Notes: generated by a model from the letters alone, not told the origin. A DNA stretch of 64,000 bases from JASLEW01 sp963732005 (GCA_963732005.1 CAVSXT010000004.1:1488001-1552000), one strand, 5' to 3'. Positions 9,236 through 18,431 are shown, numbered from the stretch's first letter. Translations and numbers: made by a program.

Positions 9236-9739
9236 TCAGGTAGCGGCCGCGGCCGCTACCGCTGCCCCGCTGGCCCGCTTCACCCGGTAGCTCGCCAGGG
9301 CGGCGGCGGCCTGACGCCGCACGGCACCCTTGACCAGGGGGGTCCAGCCCAGCAGCCGGCCCTTGGCGCCAAGCGCCTGCGCCGACCACGCCCACAGGTC
9401 GAAGCTATCCCGGTGTTCAAGGATCGTGCCGTCCTCGAAGGTGAAGCGGGCGTCGATGCGGTTGTGGACGGCGCGCCCGGTGCCGCTGAAGGTGTACCAG
9501 GCCTCCCAGTGAGCCGATCCGACCCGGTCGTTGGCCACCACCGTCCCGAGCTCCACCTGCAGGTCCTTGCCGCGCTCGCACAGCATCGCCCACATGGCGC
9601 CGGCCGCCGCCGCGTCGAGGTCGGGGAAGACCGGGTCCGAGAAGCGTGCCCGCGGGTGATAGCAGGCCGCCATCCCGGCGGCATCGCGCTCCTGGAAACA
9701 GGCATAGAAGCGGGTGACGATCTGGGCGTTGGGGTGCAT
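9236..9739 (-). CDS. SnoaL-like / NTF2-fold protein
   Basis: 167 aa. The start (HPNAQIVTRFYACFQERDAAGMAACYHPRARFSDPVF) is typical of the SnoaL-like NTF2 fold, a small cone-shaped barrel used by isomerases, cyclases and many uncharacterised proteins. An excellent ribosome site (AAGGAGG, 6 bases before the ATG) fixes the start. The enzyme activity cannot be told from sequence. The final Ala-rich codons are written by a 22-base perfect palindrome (see repeat at 9239). Confidence 0.8.
   Translation of the reverse strand: MHPNAQIVTRFYACFQERDAAGMAACYHPRARFSDPVFPDLDAAAAGAMWAMLCERGKDLQVELGTVVANDRVGSAHWEAWYTFSGTGRAVHNRIDARFTFEDGTILEHRDSFDLWAWSAQALGAKGRLLGWTPLVKGAVRRQAAAALASYRVKRASGAAVAAAAAT
9239..9260. 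repeat. 22-bp perfect palindrome at the 3' end of the SnoaL-like gene
   Basis: Bases 9239-9260 read the same on both strands (GGTAGCGGCCG and its complement). They encode the last Ala-rich residues of the SnoaL-like protein immediately before its stop. In RNA this folds as a GC-rich hairpin and could act as a terminator or an mRNA end without a U-tract. Confidence 0.6.
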
Positions 9740-9769
9740 CGCGGACCTCCTTGAGCATGCCACCGCGTC

Positions 9770-9787
9770 GTGTCCCGCCTGGGACAC
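9770..9787. promoter_or_regulatory. Perfect inverted repeat GTGTCCC-4-GGGACAC, candidate operator
   Basis: Seven-base arms separated by GCCT, located 31 bases upstream of the SnoaL-like start codon and inside the 300-base divergent intergenic region shared with the NYN-domain gene. The symmetry and position suit a dimeric repressor site. The rest of 9740-10039 holds no gene that I can support. Confidence 0.4.
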
Positions 9788-10039
9788 CGAACCTGCACTA
9801 CCGCGACGGCACGGACCAGGTTTCGGTTGACCTTGGAGAAACGCCCACCGGCCGGCGGCGCGCCGTATGCTAGCACGCGCTCCCCGGCGGCCGTCCGCCA
9901 CCCGCCCGGCCTCCCTGGCCTTCGGCGTGCATGCAGAGCTGGCGGCGACGTGATGTAAGATCGACGCGCCTTCCGAAGGGCGATTCGATCCTTCGAAGTG
10001 CTGTCGCCGACCTATCCCGCGGTCACCATGGAGGTTTCG

Positions 10040-12124
10040 ATGACGGAGTTACCGCATCCGGCGCACGTGCGCTCTGCCCTGTTTGTCGATTTCGACAACA
10101 TTTATCTCGGCCTGCAGAACGAGGACCCGCGCGCCGCCGAGCAGTTCGCCACCCACCCCGGGCGCTGGCTGCGCTGGCTGCAACAGGACCTGCCCACCGA
10201 CTCGCGGGCGGGGCGCAAGATCCTGTCGCGCCGCTGCTACCTCAACCCCTCGCAATTCAGCCGCTTCCGCCCTTACTTCATCCGCTCTGCCTTCGAGGTG
10301 GTGGACTGCCCACCGCTGACCCGCGGCGGCAAGACCAGCGCCGATATCCAGATGGTGATGGACATCATGGACGCCCTCGGGCACGTCACCCGCTTCGAGG
10401 AGTTCATGATCCTCTCGGGAGACGCCGACTTCACCCCGGTCCTGCTGCGCCTGTCGCGCCACGACCGCCGGAGCGTGGTGCTCGCCGCCGGTCCGGCGTC
10501 CACCGCCTACAAGGCGGCCTGCGACCTGCTCATCGACCAGGACACCTTCCTCGAGGAGGCGATCGGCATCGGCGAGGGCAGCCCGGTGCGGCCGGGGGCC
10601 GACAGCGAGCTGTTGCAGCGCATCGCCGCCAAGGTCCATGAACGCGCCAGCGCCGACGGCGAGCTGGTGGCCACCGATCTGCCCGGCATCTTCCGCGAGT
10701 TCGCCGAGTTCACACCCGACAGCAACTGGCTCGGCTTCTACAGCCTGCGCGGCATGACCAGCGCGGTGGTGCACGCGCGCCGCGACCTCGAGATGGTCGA
10801 CGGCGACCCCTGGCGCGTGCGGGTCTGCGCCGTGCCGCCGGGGGACGACCCGGGAGGCGGCGAGGGAGCGGCGCTCGGCGCCCCGGCGAGCGGTGAGGCG
10901 GGCGGACCGGCGCTTGGCGCCGGTTCCCTTGCCGCCACCGGCGGCAGCGGAGCGCCCCGGTTGGAGGGCGCGGCGGGCGCGGGCGGTGCCAATGGCGGTC
11001 TGGCGCTGGGCGGCAACCCGGCGGGCCCGGGCCCCACCTCCCCGCAGCTGCTGCGCACTATCGCCGACCGGGTGCACGGCCGCGTCAGCGCCGCCGGCGA
11101 GCTGCTGGCGACCGACCTGCCGGGGATCTACCGCGATTTCCCGCAGTTCACGCCCAACAGCAACTGGCTCGGTTTCTACAGTCTGCGCGGCCTCTCGGAT
11201 GCGGTGACCCGCACCCGCGGCGACCTCGAGATGGTCGACGGCGACCCCTGGCGCGTGCGCCTTCGCCCCATGCCGGGCGGCGGCGAGGCGCCACCGGCGA
11301 TGGCCGGCGCCGAGGGCACCAGCCCGGGCGCGGCGGGCTCGGAGGCCGCCTCGCCCGGGGCGGCGGCAGGCGCAGTGCCGGCCGGCGCGGCGGCGGCCGG
11401 CGACGGCGGCGACCCATCGGCGGCGGCGCCGGCGCCCACCGCCGCCGACCTCGAACGGCAGCGGCAGATCGAGGCCCTGGTCGAGTTCGTGCGCGGGCTG
11501 GTGGCGAGCTCCGACTCCCCGGTGCCGATGGCGCGGGCGGCGCACGCGGCCATGGACCGTTTCGGCGAGGGTCTGGCGGCCTCGCGCTGGTACGGCGCGG
11601 GCACCTTCCGCGACCTGCTGTCCGCCAGCGGGGACCTTGGCTTCGCCGTCTCGGCGACGCGGCCAGGCTACCTCTTCGACCCCGACCTCCACCAGACGCC
11701 GCTCGACCAGACCGAGGACCTCGAGATCGGCGACCCCGAGCTGACCTCGCTCGCCCACCGCATCCACCGGATCACCGATACGCCCTACCTGGCGCCCGAC
11801 GAGTACGCCCTGGTTTTCCGCGAGATCGCCGAGGAGATCAACGAGGAGGGCTATTTCCTGACCCGCACCTCCAAGGCCGTGCGCGACCGCTGCATCGAGG
11901 AAGGCGCGCCGGTCGCCCGCACCAGCGTCAACTTCATCCTGCGCGGCATCACCTCGGCCGGATATCGCTTCGCCGCCGGCAACGGCACCCAGCCGCTCGA
12001 CCTGGCGAACGCCTTTGTCAAGAACGTGCTCGGCCTGTGCGAGAGCGCCGGCATGCCGCTGTCCGAGGACGAGCGCGAGCAGCTGGCGACCTGGATCGCC
12101 GGCGGCCTGGAACAGCCGCCATGA
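10040..12124 (+). CDS. NYN/LabA-type PIN nuclease-like protein with two LOTUS/OST-HTH-like repeats
   Basis: 694 aa. Residues 10-175 form a NYN (PIN-like) domain with the acidic metal site visible: LFVDFDN (D17, D19), SADIQMVMD (D102, D108) and SGDADF (D128, D130). Two nearly identical repeats follow, about 187-262 and 335-408, each reading VHxRxSAxGELxATDLPGI...F...NWLGFYSLRG...DLEMVDGDPWRVR, similar to OST-HTH/LOTUS RNA-binding modules. Gly/Ala linkers separate them. A third, more divergent region covers 480-694. The likely role is RNA binding and cleavage. ATG 10040 is preceded by GGAGG. Its stop overlaps the yjbQ start (ATGA). Confidence 0.82.
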   Translation: MTELPHPAHVRSALFVDFDNIYLGLQNEDPRAAEQFATHPGRWLRWLQQDLPTDSRAGRKILSRRCYLNPSQFSRFRPYFIRSAFEVVDCPPLTRGGKTSADIQMVMDIMDALGHVTRFEEFMILSGDADFTPVLLRLSRHDRRSVVLAAGPASTAYKAACDLLIDQDTFLEEAIGIGEGSPVRPGADSELLQRIAAKVHERASADGELVATDLPGIFREFAEFTPDSNWLGFYSLRGMTSAVVHARRDLEMVDGDPWRVRVCAVPPGDDPGGGEGAALGAPASGEAGGPALGAGSLAATGGSGAPRLEGAAGAGGANGGLALGGNPAGPGPTSPQLLRTIADRVHGRVSAAGELLATDLPGIYRDFPQFTPNSNWLGFYSLRGLSDAVTRTRGDLEMVDGDPWRVRLRPMPGGGEAPPAMAGAEGTSPGAAGSEAASPGAAAGAVPAGAAAAGDGGDPSAAAPAPTAADLERQRQIEALVEFVRGLVASSDSPVPMARAAHAAMDRFGEGLAASRWYGAGTFRDLLSASGDLGFAVSATRPGYLFDPDLHQTPLDQTEDLEIGDPELTSLAHRIHRITDTPYLAPDEYALVFREIAEEINEEGYFLTRTSKAVRDRCIEEGAPVARTSVNFILRGITSAGYRFAAGNGTQPLDLANAFVKNVLGLCESAGMPLSEDEREQLATWIAGGLEQPP

Positions 12125-12528
12125 TCCGAGAGCTGTCGATCGCGGTGCCCGGCAAGGGATTGCACGAGATCACCGGCGAGGTTCGTGCGGTGGTGAGCGA
12201 CAGCGGTGTGCGGGAGGGGTTGTGCACGCTGTTCCTGCAGCACACCTCGGCCAGCCTGGTGATCCAGGAAAACGCCGACCCCGCGGCGCGGCGCGACCTC
12301 GAGCGCTGGCTCAACCGGCTGGTGCCGGAGGGCGATCCGCTGTATACCCATACCCAGGAAGGCCCTGACGACATGCCCGCGCACGTCAAGGCGGCGCTCA
12401 CCGCCACCTCGCTGTCGATCCCGGTGCTCGACGGCGCGCTCGGCCTGGGCCGCTGGCAGGGGATCTTCCTGTGGGAGCATCGCCGCTTCGCCAACCACCG
12501 CCACCTCCTGGTCCATCTCGCCGGCTAG
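12121..12528 (+). CDS. yjbQ: YjbQ family protein (UPF0047)
   Basis: 135 aa, the normal full length. Conserved features: TLFLQHTSASLVIQENADP (His/Ser pocket), the HTQEGPDDMPAHVKAAL segment, and the GRWQGIFLWEHR motif near the end. The family forms trimers; E. coli YjbQ has weak thiamine phosphate synthase activity, and the cellular role is still unclear. The start overlaps the NYN gene stop by four bases, so translation is probably coupled. Confidence 0.92.
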   Translation: MIRELSIAVPGKGLHEITGEVRAVVSDSGVREGLCTLFLQHTSASLVIQENADPAARRDLERWLNRLVPEGDPLYTHTQEGPDDMPAHVKAALTATSLSIPVLDGALGLGRWQGIFLWEHRRFANHRHLLVHLAG

Positions 12529-12541
12529 CGCCGGCGCGCGC

Positions 12542-15178
12542 ATGAGCAACGCAAACACCGAGGCGCCCGAGAATCTGGCGCCGCAGCTTCCGGACGGCCC
12601 GCGGCGCCCGGCGATTCCGTGGGAGCTGCTGCGCAAGGCGGCGCCGTTCGTCACCGTGCTGCTGTTCGCCTGCGCCCTCTGGCTGTTGCACGACCAGCTC
12701 GCCGGCTTCCACTACCGCGACGTGATGCTGTTCCTGCGCACCCTGCCGCGCAGCCGCGTGCTGCTGGCGCTGCTCTGCACCGCCCTCGGCTACGCGGCGA
12801 TGACCGGCTACGACACGCTGGCCTTCCGCAACCTCCGGGATCCCCTGCCCTATCGCAAGATCGCGGTCGCCTCGTTCGCCGGCTATGCCTTCAGCAACAG
12901 CCTCGGCTTTTCGCTGCTCACCGGCACGCCGGTGCGGGCCAGGCTTTACTCGGGATGGGGATTGACCGCCACCCAGGTGACGCGGGTCGTGGTGTTCTGC
13001 TTCCTGACCTTCTGGCTGGGTTTCATCACCCTGAGCGGCATCGCCTTCTCGATCGAGCCGCTACCGCTGCCGCACGGCTTCTATTTCGACCTCGCCACCT
13101 CGCGGCCGCTCGGCTTCCTGTTTTTGGGGCTCATCGTCGCCTATGTGGCGCTCGCCGCCAGCCGCCGCCGGCCGCTGGTGATGCGCGGCATCGAGCTGCC
13201 GCTGCCGGGCCTGCGCATGGCGCTCTGCCAGATCGCCCTCTCCTGCCTCGACTGGGGGCTGGCGGCGGCCGCCCTTTATGCATTGCTGCCGGACCATCGC
13301 ACGCTGGATTTCCCGCGGCTGCTGGCGGTCTTCCTGCTGGCGCAGCTGGCCGGCGTCGCCAGCCAGGTGCCGGGCGGCCTCGGCGTGCTCGAGGCCAGCA
13401 TCCTCTACCTGCTCACCCGGCTGGAGCCCACCATGCCGGTGCCGCAGATCCTGGGCGCGCTGGTGGCGTTCCGCGGCATCTACTACTTCGCGCCGCTGCT
13501 GGTCGCCAGCCTGGCGCTGGCCGGCTACGAGACCCGCCTGCGCCATCGCCAGGTGCTGCGGGTGGCCCGCGGCATCGGCTCGCGGGTCTCGGTGGTGGTG
13601 CCGCAGGTGCTGTCGCTGACCACCTTCCTGGGCGGCGCCATTCTGCTGGTGTCGGGAGCCACGCCGGCGGTGCGTTCCCGGCTCGACTGGCTGAGCGCGC
13701 TGCTGCCGCTGCCGGTCATCGAGCTGTCGCATTTCGTCGGCAGCCTGGTCGGCATCGGCCTGCTGCTGCTGGCACTTGGCCTGCAGCGGCGCCTCGACGC
13801 CGCCTACCAGCTGACCGTTGGCCTGCTGGCGACCGGCGTCGTGGTGTCGCTGCTCAAGGGGCTCGATTACGAGGAGGCGATCGCGCTGTCGCTGATGCTC
13901 GCCGCCCTGCTCCCCTGCCGGCGTCATTTCTACCGCAAGGCGGCGCTCACCAACGAGCCGTTCACCCCGCCCTGGATCGCCGCCACCGCCATCGTGGTCG
14001 CGGGCACCCTGTGGCTGGGGATCTTCTCGTATCAGAATATGCAGTACTCGCGCGAGCTATGGTGGATGTTCACCTTACGCGGCAATGCGCCGCGCTTCCT
14101 GCGGGCGTCGGTGGGGGTGGTGGCGGTGGCGCTCGGGGTGGCGCTGTGGCGGCTGCTGCGTCCGGCCGTGCACCGGCCGCAATGGCCCGCCGAGCGCGAC
14201 CTCGAGGACGCCTGCACCGTCGCCGCCGCCGCTCCGCGCACCTACGCGCACCTGGCGCTGCTCGGCGACAAGCAGCTGCTGTTCAACGACAGCCGCAGCG
14301 CGATGCTGATGTTCGGGGTCGAGGGACGCAGCTGGGTGTCGATGGGCGATCCGGTCGGCCCGGAGGCCGAGGGCGCCGAGCTGGCCTGGCGCTTCCGCGA
14401 GCTGTGCGATCAGCACGGCGGCTGGTGCTCGTTCTACCAGGTCAACGAGAAGCGGCTGCACCTCTATGTCGACCTGGGCCTGTCGCTGATCAAGCTGGGC
14501 GAGGAGGCGCGGGTGCCGCTGGCGGATTTCTCGCTGGCCGGCGCCGGCCGCAAGAAGCTGCGCTGGGCGCAGCGCAAGACCGAAGAGCTCGGCGGCCGCT
14601 TCGAGATCGTCCCGGCGGCGCAGGTGGCGGCGCTGATGCCGGAGATCGAGGCGCTGTCGGAGGCCTGGCTCAAGGAGAAGAACACCCGCGAGAAGGGGTT
14701 CTCGCTCGGTTTCTTCGATCCGGGCTATCTCGAGCGGCTGCCGCTGGCGCTGGTGCGGGGCGAGCAGGGCATCATCGCCTTCGCCAATCTCTGGCTGGGC
14801 GGCAACCGGGAGGAGCTGTCGATCGACCTGATGCGGCACGTCGCCGAGGCGCCGTCGGTGGTGATGGATTACCTGCTGGTCGAGCTGATGCTCTGGGGGC
14901 GCGCCAACGGCTACCGCTGGTTCAACCTCGGCATGGCGCCGCTGTCGGGGCTCGAGGGGCGGGCGATCGCGCCGCTGTGGAGCCGCCTGGGGACCCTGGT
15001 GTTCCGCCACGGCGAGCACTTCTACAACTTCCAGGGGCTGCATCAGTACAAGGAGAAGTTCGACCCGATCTGGGAGCCGCGCTACCTGGCCTGCCCCGGC
15101 GGCCTGGCGCTGCCGCGGGTGCTGGCCGACGTGGCGGCGCTGATTTCGCGCGGCTACCGCGGCTTGCTCGCCAAGTAG
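12542..15178 (+). CDS. mprF: MprF-type bifunctional lysylphosphatidylglycerol synthase/flippase
   Basis: 878 aa, the standard length. The N-terminal half holds about a dozen helices (flippase module, with a YRKIAVASFAGYAFSNSLGFSLLTG segment); the C-terminal 340 residues are the cytosolic GNAT-fold aminoacyl transferase (RKKLRWAQRKTEELGGRFEI, then AFANLW and the GYRWFNLGMAPLSGL motif). It transfers an amino acid from aminoacyl-tRNA to phosphatidylglycerol and exports the lipid, lowering surface charge and giving resistance to cationic peptides. Whether Lys or Ala is the donor cannot be told. It starts 14 bases after yjbQ in the same apparent transcription unit. Confidence 0.93.
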   Translation: MSNANTEAPENLAPQLPDGPRRPAIPWELLRKAAPFVTVLLFACALWLLHDQLAGFHYRDVMLFLRTLPRSRVLLALLCTALGYAAMTGYDTLAFRNLRDPLPYRKIAVASFAGYAFSNSLGFSLLTGTPVRARLYSGWGLTATQVTRVVVFCFLTFWLGFITLSGIAFSIEPLPLPHGFYFDLATSRPLGFLFLGLIVAYVALAASRRRPLVMRGIELPLPGLRMALCQIALSCLDWGLAAAALYALLPDHRTLDFPRLLAVFLLAQLAGVASQVPGGLGVLEASILYLLTRLEPTMPVPQILGALVAFRGIYYFAPLLVASLALAGYETRLRHRQVLRVARGIGSRVSVVVPQVLSLTTFLGGAILLVSGATPAVRSRLDWLSALLPLPVIELSHFVGSLVGIGLLLLALGLQRRLDAAYQLTVGLLATGVVVSLLKGLDYEEAIALSLMLAALLPCRRHFYRKAALTNEPFTPPWIAATAIVVAGTLWLGIFSYQNMQYSRELWWMFTLRGNAPRFLRASVGVVAVALGVALWRLLRPAVHRPQWPAERDLEDACTVAAAAPRTYAHLALLGDKQLLFNDSRSAMLMFGVEGRSWVSMGDPVGPEAEGAELAWRFRELCDQHGGWCSFYQVNEKRLHLYVDLGLSLIKLGEEARVPLADFSLAGAGRKKLRWAQRKTEELGGRFEIVPAAQVAALMPEIEALSEAWLKEKNTREKGFSLGFFDPGYLERLPLALVRGEQGIIAFANLWLGGNREELSIDLMRHVAEAPSVVMDYLLVELMLWGRANGYRWFNLGMAPLSGLEGRAIAPLWSRLGTLVFRHGEHFYNFQGLHQYKEKFDPIWEPRYLACPGGLALPRVLADVAALISRGYRGLLAK

Positions 15179-15240
15179 CGCCCAGCCACCGCACCGCACA
15201 CGGCGTTAGCGGCGGATCGCGGAAGAATCGGCAATGACTA

Positions 15241-15269
15241 TTGACCAGCTATTGCGATTGGCATATTAT
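15241..15269 (+). promoter_or_regulatory. Consensus sigma-70-like promoter
   Basis: TTGACC (15241-15246), a 17-base spacer, then TATTAT (15264-15269), in an unusually AT-rich patch of this GC-rich window. Transcription would start near 15276 and read into the cysteine-rich peptide gene at 15328. Confidence 0.7.
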
Positions 15270-15327
15270 AAAGAAAATAGTGCTTCGCGGTATTTGGCGT
15301 ACCCCTAAAAGTTGGAGGAACCGCGTG

Positions 15328-15537
15328 ATGAAGAACCGGAGACTTCGGAACCTTCTGTTGGTGGTGTGCGCGGTGGTGGTGCTGGCCCTACGAGCCGTGC
15401 CGGCAGGTGCGGGGCCTTGCACCAATCATTGTGGAGTCGGCTCTGACCGCGGCATTGTCTGCTACACCTGCTGCACATGCTGCGTATTCAACGACGGTAC
15501 GATTGATTGCGTTTGCACCCAGATCTGCGGGGTTTAA
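15328..15537 (+). CDS. Small secreted cysteine-rich peptide
   Basis: 69 aa. MKNRRLRN plus a hydrophobic core (LLLVVCAVVVLAL) and PAGAG make a clear Sec signal peptide with cleavage likely near residue 29. The mature part, about 40 residues, contains ten cysteines, including a CYTCCTCC cluster and DCVC. Ten cysteines in so short a peptide suggest a disulfide-locked or metal-binding knot. GGAGG lies nine bases before ATG 15328. A strong upstream promoter and a secreted companion gene ten bases downstream suggest coexpression. I do not recognise the family. Confidence 0.72.
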   Translation: MKNRRLRNLLLVVCAVVVLALRAVPAGAGPCTNHCGVGSDRGIVCYTCCTCCVFNDGTIDCVCTQICGV

Positions 15538-15546
15538 GGCAGGGCT

Positions 15547-16647
15547 ATGAACATGCGCATGCGCTACGCGGCCCTCCTACTCTGCACGTCTCTGGCGCTC
15601 CCGTCCGGAGCCAGATCGGAGCCCCAAGCCGCAGCCGGCGCCACAGGCTACGAGAAGCTTCGCCCAACCCGGGTCGAGGCGACCGCTACCGCCGCCAACG
15701 CGACTCAGTTTCTCGCTGCCGACAGCAAGGGGCATCCCTTCCTGCTGCGGGGGGATACCCTGGAGGTCTTTAGCCTGGGCGCGGGCGCCGTCTTCGATCA
15801 CCGTTTGGGCAAGCTAGCCTGCGCCCTCTCCACCGATTCCGCCTACGCCGCGGCCATGGACCCTAGTGGGTCGAAATGGGTCGTGGGCTCACCGGACGAA
15901 CTCGGGCTTTGCGACTTCGTCAAGGAGCAACGTCCGCCAGGGTCGAGTTGGGTGATCTCGTCGCTGACGTTTTCGAGGTCTGGCCCGCTCGTTGCCGTCA
16001 CCGGGATGGGCCCACCTCCGGACGCCGCGGAGGCTCGTTACAACCGGACAGAGCCGCGGGTGTTGGGGCTCAAGGATGACCGCTGGCAGCCGGTGGTATG
16101 GGGGCCCATTCCTGAGATTCCCGGGCTCAGGGAGGCCAACAACCCGATGGCTCAGATCAAGGCCCAAACCGACTTCCTGATCTGTACCGGGCCGAAGGAC
16201 GCGATCTGGCTCGCCTCCTGGAACAGCTACCGGCTGCAAAAACTCTCCGCCTCCGAGAAGCCGGAGCGAGAGATCGTCGTCGGCAGTGGCGAAGTGGAGT
16301 GGCAGAAGCTCGGGAAGAAGGGATCCCCGCCGAGGACGGTTCCCCGTGGGGTCGTGCGGGCGCTTCTCTGTGGGCCAAGAGAGAGCGTTCTCTATCTCAT
16401 CGTCTCGACCGTCGACGGGCTCGCTCTCGATCGCTTCGATCCCTCACAGAACGTCCTCGAGCGGGTGTTGCTTGATGGGCTGACGGTCTCGTCCGGTCCG
16501 ATGACGGCCGCGCTCGGTGCCGACGAGCTCTGGCTCGGCGGCCGGATTGCGGCGGATGGACTTTGGCGGATCTCCCTCCAGGACCTTACGGCAGCTCGTT
16601 GGAAGCCGGTCAAGGACGTCAAGGCTGACGGCAAGCCCGCGCTCTGA
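15547..16647 (+). CDS. Secreted protein of unknown function, possible beta-propeller
   Basis: 366 aa. N-terminal signal peptide (MRYAALLLCTSLALPSGARS). The mature protein shows repeated short strand patterns with Gly/Asp turns and W/L motifs (DPSGSKWVVGSPDELGL, PKDAIWLASWNSYRLQKL, ADELWLGGRIAADGLWRISL), spaced as in a propeller, but I could not define blades with certainty. It begins ten bases after the cysteine-rich peptide gene and shares its promoter. A scaffold or binding partner for that peptide is possible but is inference. Confidence 0.7.
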   Translation: MNMRMRYAALLLCTSLALPSGARSEPQAAAGATGYEKLRPTRVEATATAANATQFLAADSKGHPFLLRGDTLEVFSLGAGAVFDHRLGKLACALSTDSAYAAAMDPSGSKWVVGSPDELGLCDFVKEQRPPGSSWVISSLTFSRSGPLVAVTGMGPPPDAAEARYNRTEPRVLGLKDDRWQPVVWGPIPEIPGLREANNPMAQIKAQTDFLICTGPKDAIWLASWNSYRLQKLSASEKPEREIVVGSGEVEWQKLGKKGSPPRTVPRGVVRALLCGPRESVLYLIVSTVDGLALDRFDPSQNVLERVLLDGLTVSSGPMTAALGADELWLGGRIAADGLWRISLQDLTAARWKPVKDVKADGKPAL

Positions 16648-16751
16648 TGTGCGCCCCGGCGGCGAAGCCGCCGGCGTGGAGCACGGTTCCTCCGTTCCCC
16701 TTCGCGCGGCCTGCATGCAGGCGCCGCGAGCGGCCGGCTGGTAGCCTCTGT

Positions 16752-18431
16752 TCAGGGCGGAGGCGGCGGTGGCTGGTCGGGCGCCGGCGGCGTGGTACCG
16801 GGGACGGGGACAGCCGGCGGCGAGCCGAGCGGGCTTGGCGGGATCGCGGACGGCGGCGGGGCGGGCGCGCGACGCGAGGAGGTAGGCGGCGGCGAGGCGG
16901 GCTTCCGCGGTGGAGCGGCGGCGGTCGCCGGCGAGTCGGGAGGGCCAGACGAGCCGGCAGCGCCAGCAGCTGAGTCCTCGGCAGGCGGTGCCGCGAGTGC
17001 CGCGGCATGGGTCGTGGAAGCGGGGGACGGCCCGGCCGCGACCCCCGTCAGCTCGCGGTGGAGCGAACCGGCGAAGGCCGTGATGGCGGCGATCTCGGAT
17101 CCCGAAGCCCGGCGCTGCCCGCGCCCGGCGAAGATGAGCCGCTCCAGCAGCTCGTCGGCGCGTACGCCCTGCTCTCCCGCCTGCTGGAAAGCCGCCAGTC
17201 CGTCAACCCATTCATAAAGGCGTTCGAGGCGATCACCCTGCAGGCGGCCGCTGACCTCGGTGCCCTGACCGCAGGAACCGGCCCGCACCTCGCCGCTCAG
17301 GTACACCACGAGGTCGTCGCAGACGCCGCTGCCGGAAGCGCCGCGGTGCCAGGCGAGGGCCAATCCGTAAGGCACCGCGCTGCCATCGCCGCCGGCTTCG
17401 ACGGTGACCGCACGAGCCCATTCGAAGATCATCCGCCGCTCTGCGGCGCTGGCCACAATGGTGCCGTGACCATGAAAAATCAGCTCGCCGCCGCGGGCAC
17501 CGTCCAAGCCGCCGCCAAGGTAGCCGCCGGAGATGCCGCTGGGACTGCTGCCAGAGCTGCGACCCAAGCCACCGCCAGGGCTGCCACCAGAGCCTCCGGT
17601 GCCGCCGCCGCCGCTGCTGCCGGCGCCTATACGGCCGGCTGCGTTACCGGTGGCGCTGGCGCCGGGTGGGCCGTCCCCGGCCAGCCGGAACGGCGCGTAC
17701 TCGCGGGCGAACAGGGCCAGGTCGTCGGCGCGCTGGCGGCGGGTGAACAGGTAGTGAACGCGTGGCATGTCCTCCTGCGCCTCGGGCTGCCCGGAGCTCT
17801 CCGGTTGCCGCGGGCGCTCCGGATGCCGCGGGTCCCTCACGGGCCGCAGCTCCTGTGGATGCCGCGGTTCCGGGCCGATCCACAGCCCTCCCAGGCCGAT
17901 CGAGACCAACTCTCGCGATGCGGCTGCGGCGGCCGGCACCACGGGGAGCGCCACTAGCGGCGCCCCGGGGCCGGACACCAGCGACGCCGGAGGCGCTCCG
18001 TGGCCAGAAACCGTCGGCGCACCGGAGACGGACACCCGTGGCGCCCTCGGGACAGCCACCGGCGTTGTCCCAGAGAGAGCTACGCGCGGCGCCACTGGCA
18101 GGGCCACAAGCGGCGTCCCGGGCACAGGCGCCGGCTGCGGACCGGGAGGGAACGCCGGAGACGCTTCGCCGGCTGGCGGCAGCGGCGCCGGGCGCCGCCA
18201 TTCGATCAGCGGCGGATCGGCCGCCGGCGAAAGGGTCACCGCGGCCTCGCCGCGGCCCGCACCCGACCGGCCGCCGGAGGGGCCTCCCGGCGAGCAGCCC
18301 CCGACGGTCAGTCCAAGGATGGCCAGCGCCAGCAGCGCGACGCGGCGGCTAGAGATGGTCAAGGGCGGCAGCGATCCGGCGAAGGGAGTGGCTAACGGAG
18401 CGTACAGGAAACCATCGCGGCATCGGGACAT
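16752..18431 (-). CDS. Proline/glycine-rich lipoprotein of unknown function
   Basis: 559 aa from 18431; a shorter start, TTG 18362, would place a standard 20-residue lipoprotein signal right at the N-terminus. The lipobox is LTVGGC. Three layers follow: a Pro/Val/Ala repeat region with recurring APxVALxV and APRVSVSG units, a central Gly/Ser linker, and a globular segment of about 110 residues (GELIFHGHGTIVASAAERRMIFEWARAV...VVYLSGEVRAGSC). The C-terminus returns to low complexity and ends in a run of prolines. The globular part recalls periplasmic lipoprotein domains of unknown function. Neighbours give no clue. Confidence 0.6.
   Translation of the reverse strand: MSRCRDGFLYAPLATPFAGSLPPLTISSRRVALLALAILGLTVGGCSPGGPSGGRSGAGRGEAAVTLSPAADPPLIEWRRPAPLPPAGEASPAFPPGPQPAPVPGTPLVALPVAPRVALSGTTPVAVPRAPRVSVSGAPTVSGHGAPPASLVSGPGAPLVALPVVPAAAAASRELVSIGLGGLWIGPEPRHPQELRPVRDPRHPERPRQPESSGQPEAQEDMPRVHYLFTRRQRADDLALFAREYAPFRLAGDGPPGASATGNAAGRIGAGSSGGGGTGGSGGSPGGGLGRSSGSSPSGISGGYLGGGLDGARGGELIFHGHGTIVASAAERRMIFEWARAVTVEAGGDGSAVPYGLALAWHRGASGSGVCDDLVVYLSGEVRAGSCGQGTEVSGRLQGDRLERLYEWVDGLAAFQQAGEQGVRADELLERLIFAGRGQRRASGSEIAAITAFAGSLHRELTGVAAGPSPASTTHAAALAAPPAEDSAAGAAGSSGPPDSPATAAAPPRKPASPPPTSSRRAPAPPPSAIPPSPLGSPPAVPVPGTTPPAPDQPPPPPP

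Noticed and set aside
14075..15199. 374-aa minus-strand frame opposite mprF
   Set aside because: Shadow; the MprF synthase domain on the plus strand is unmistakable.
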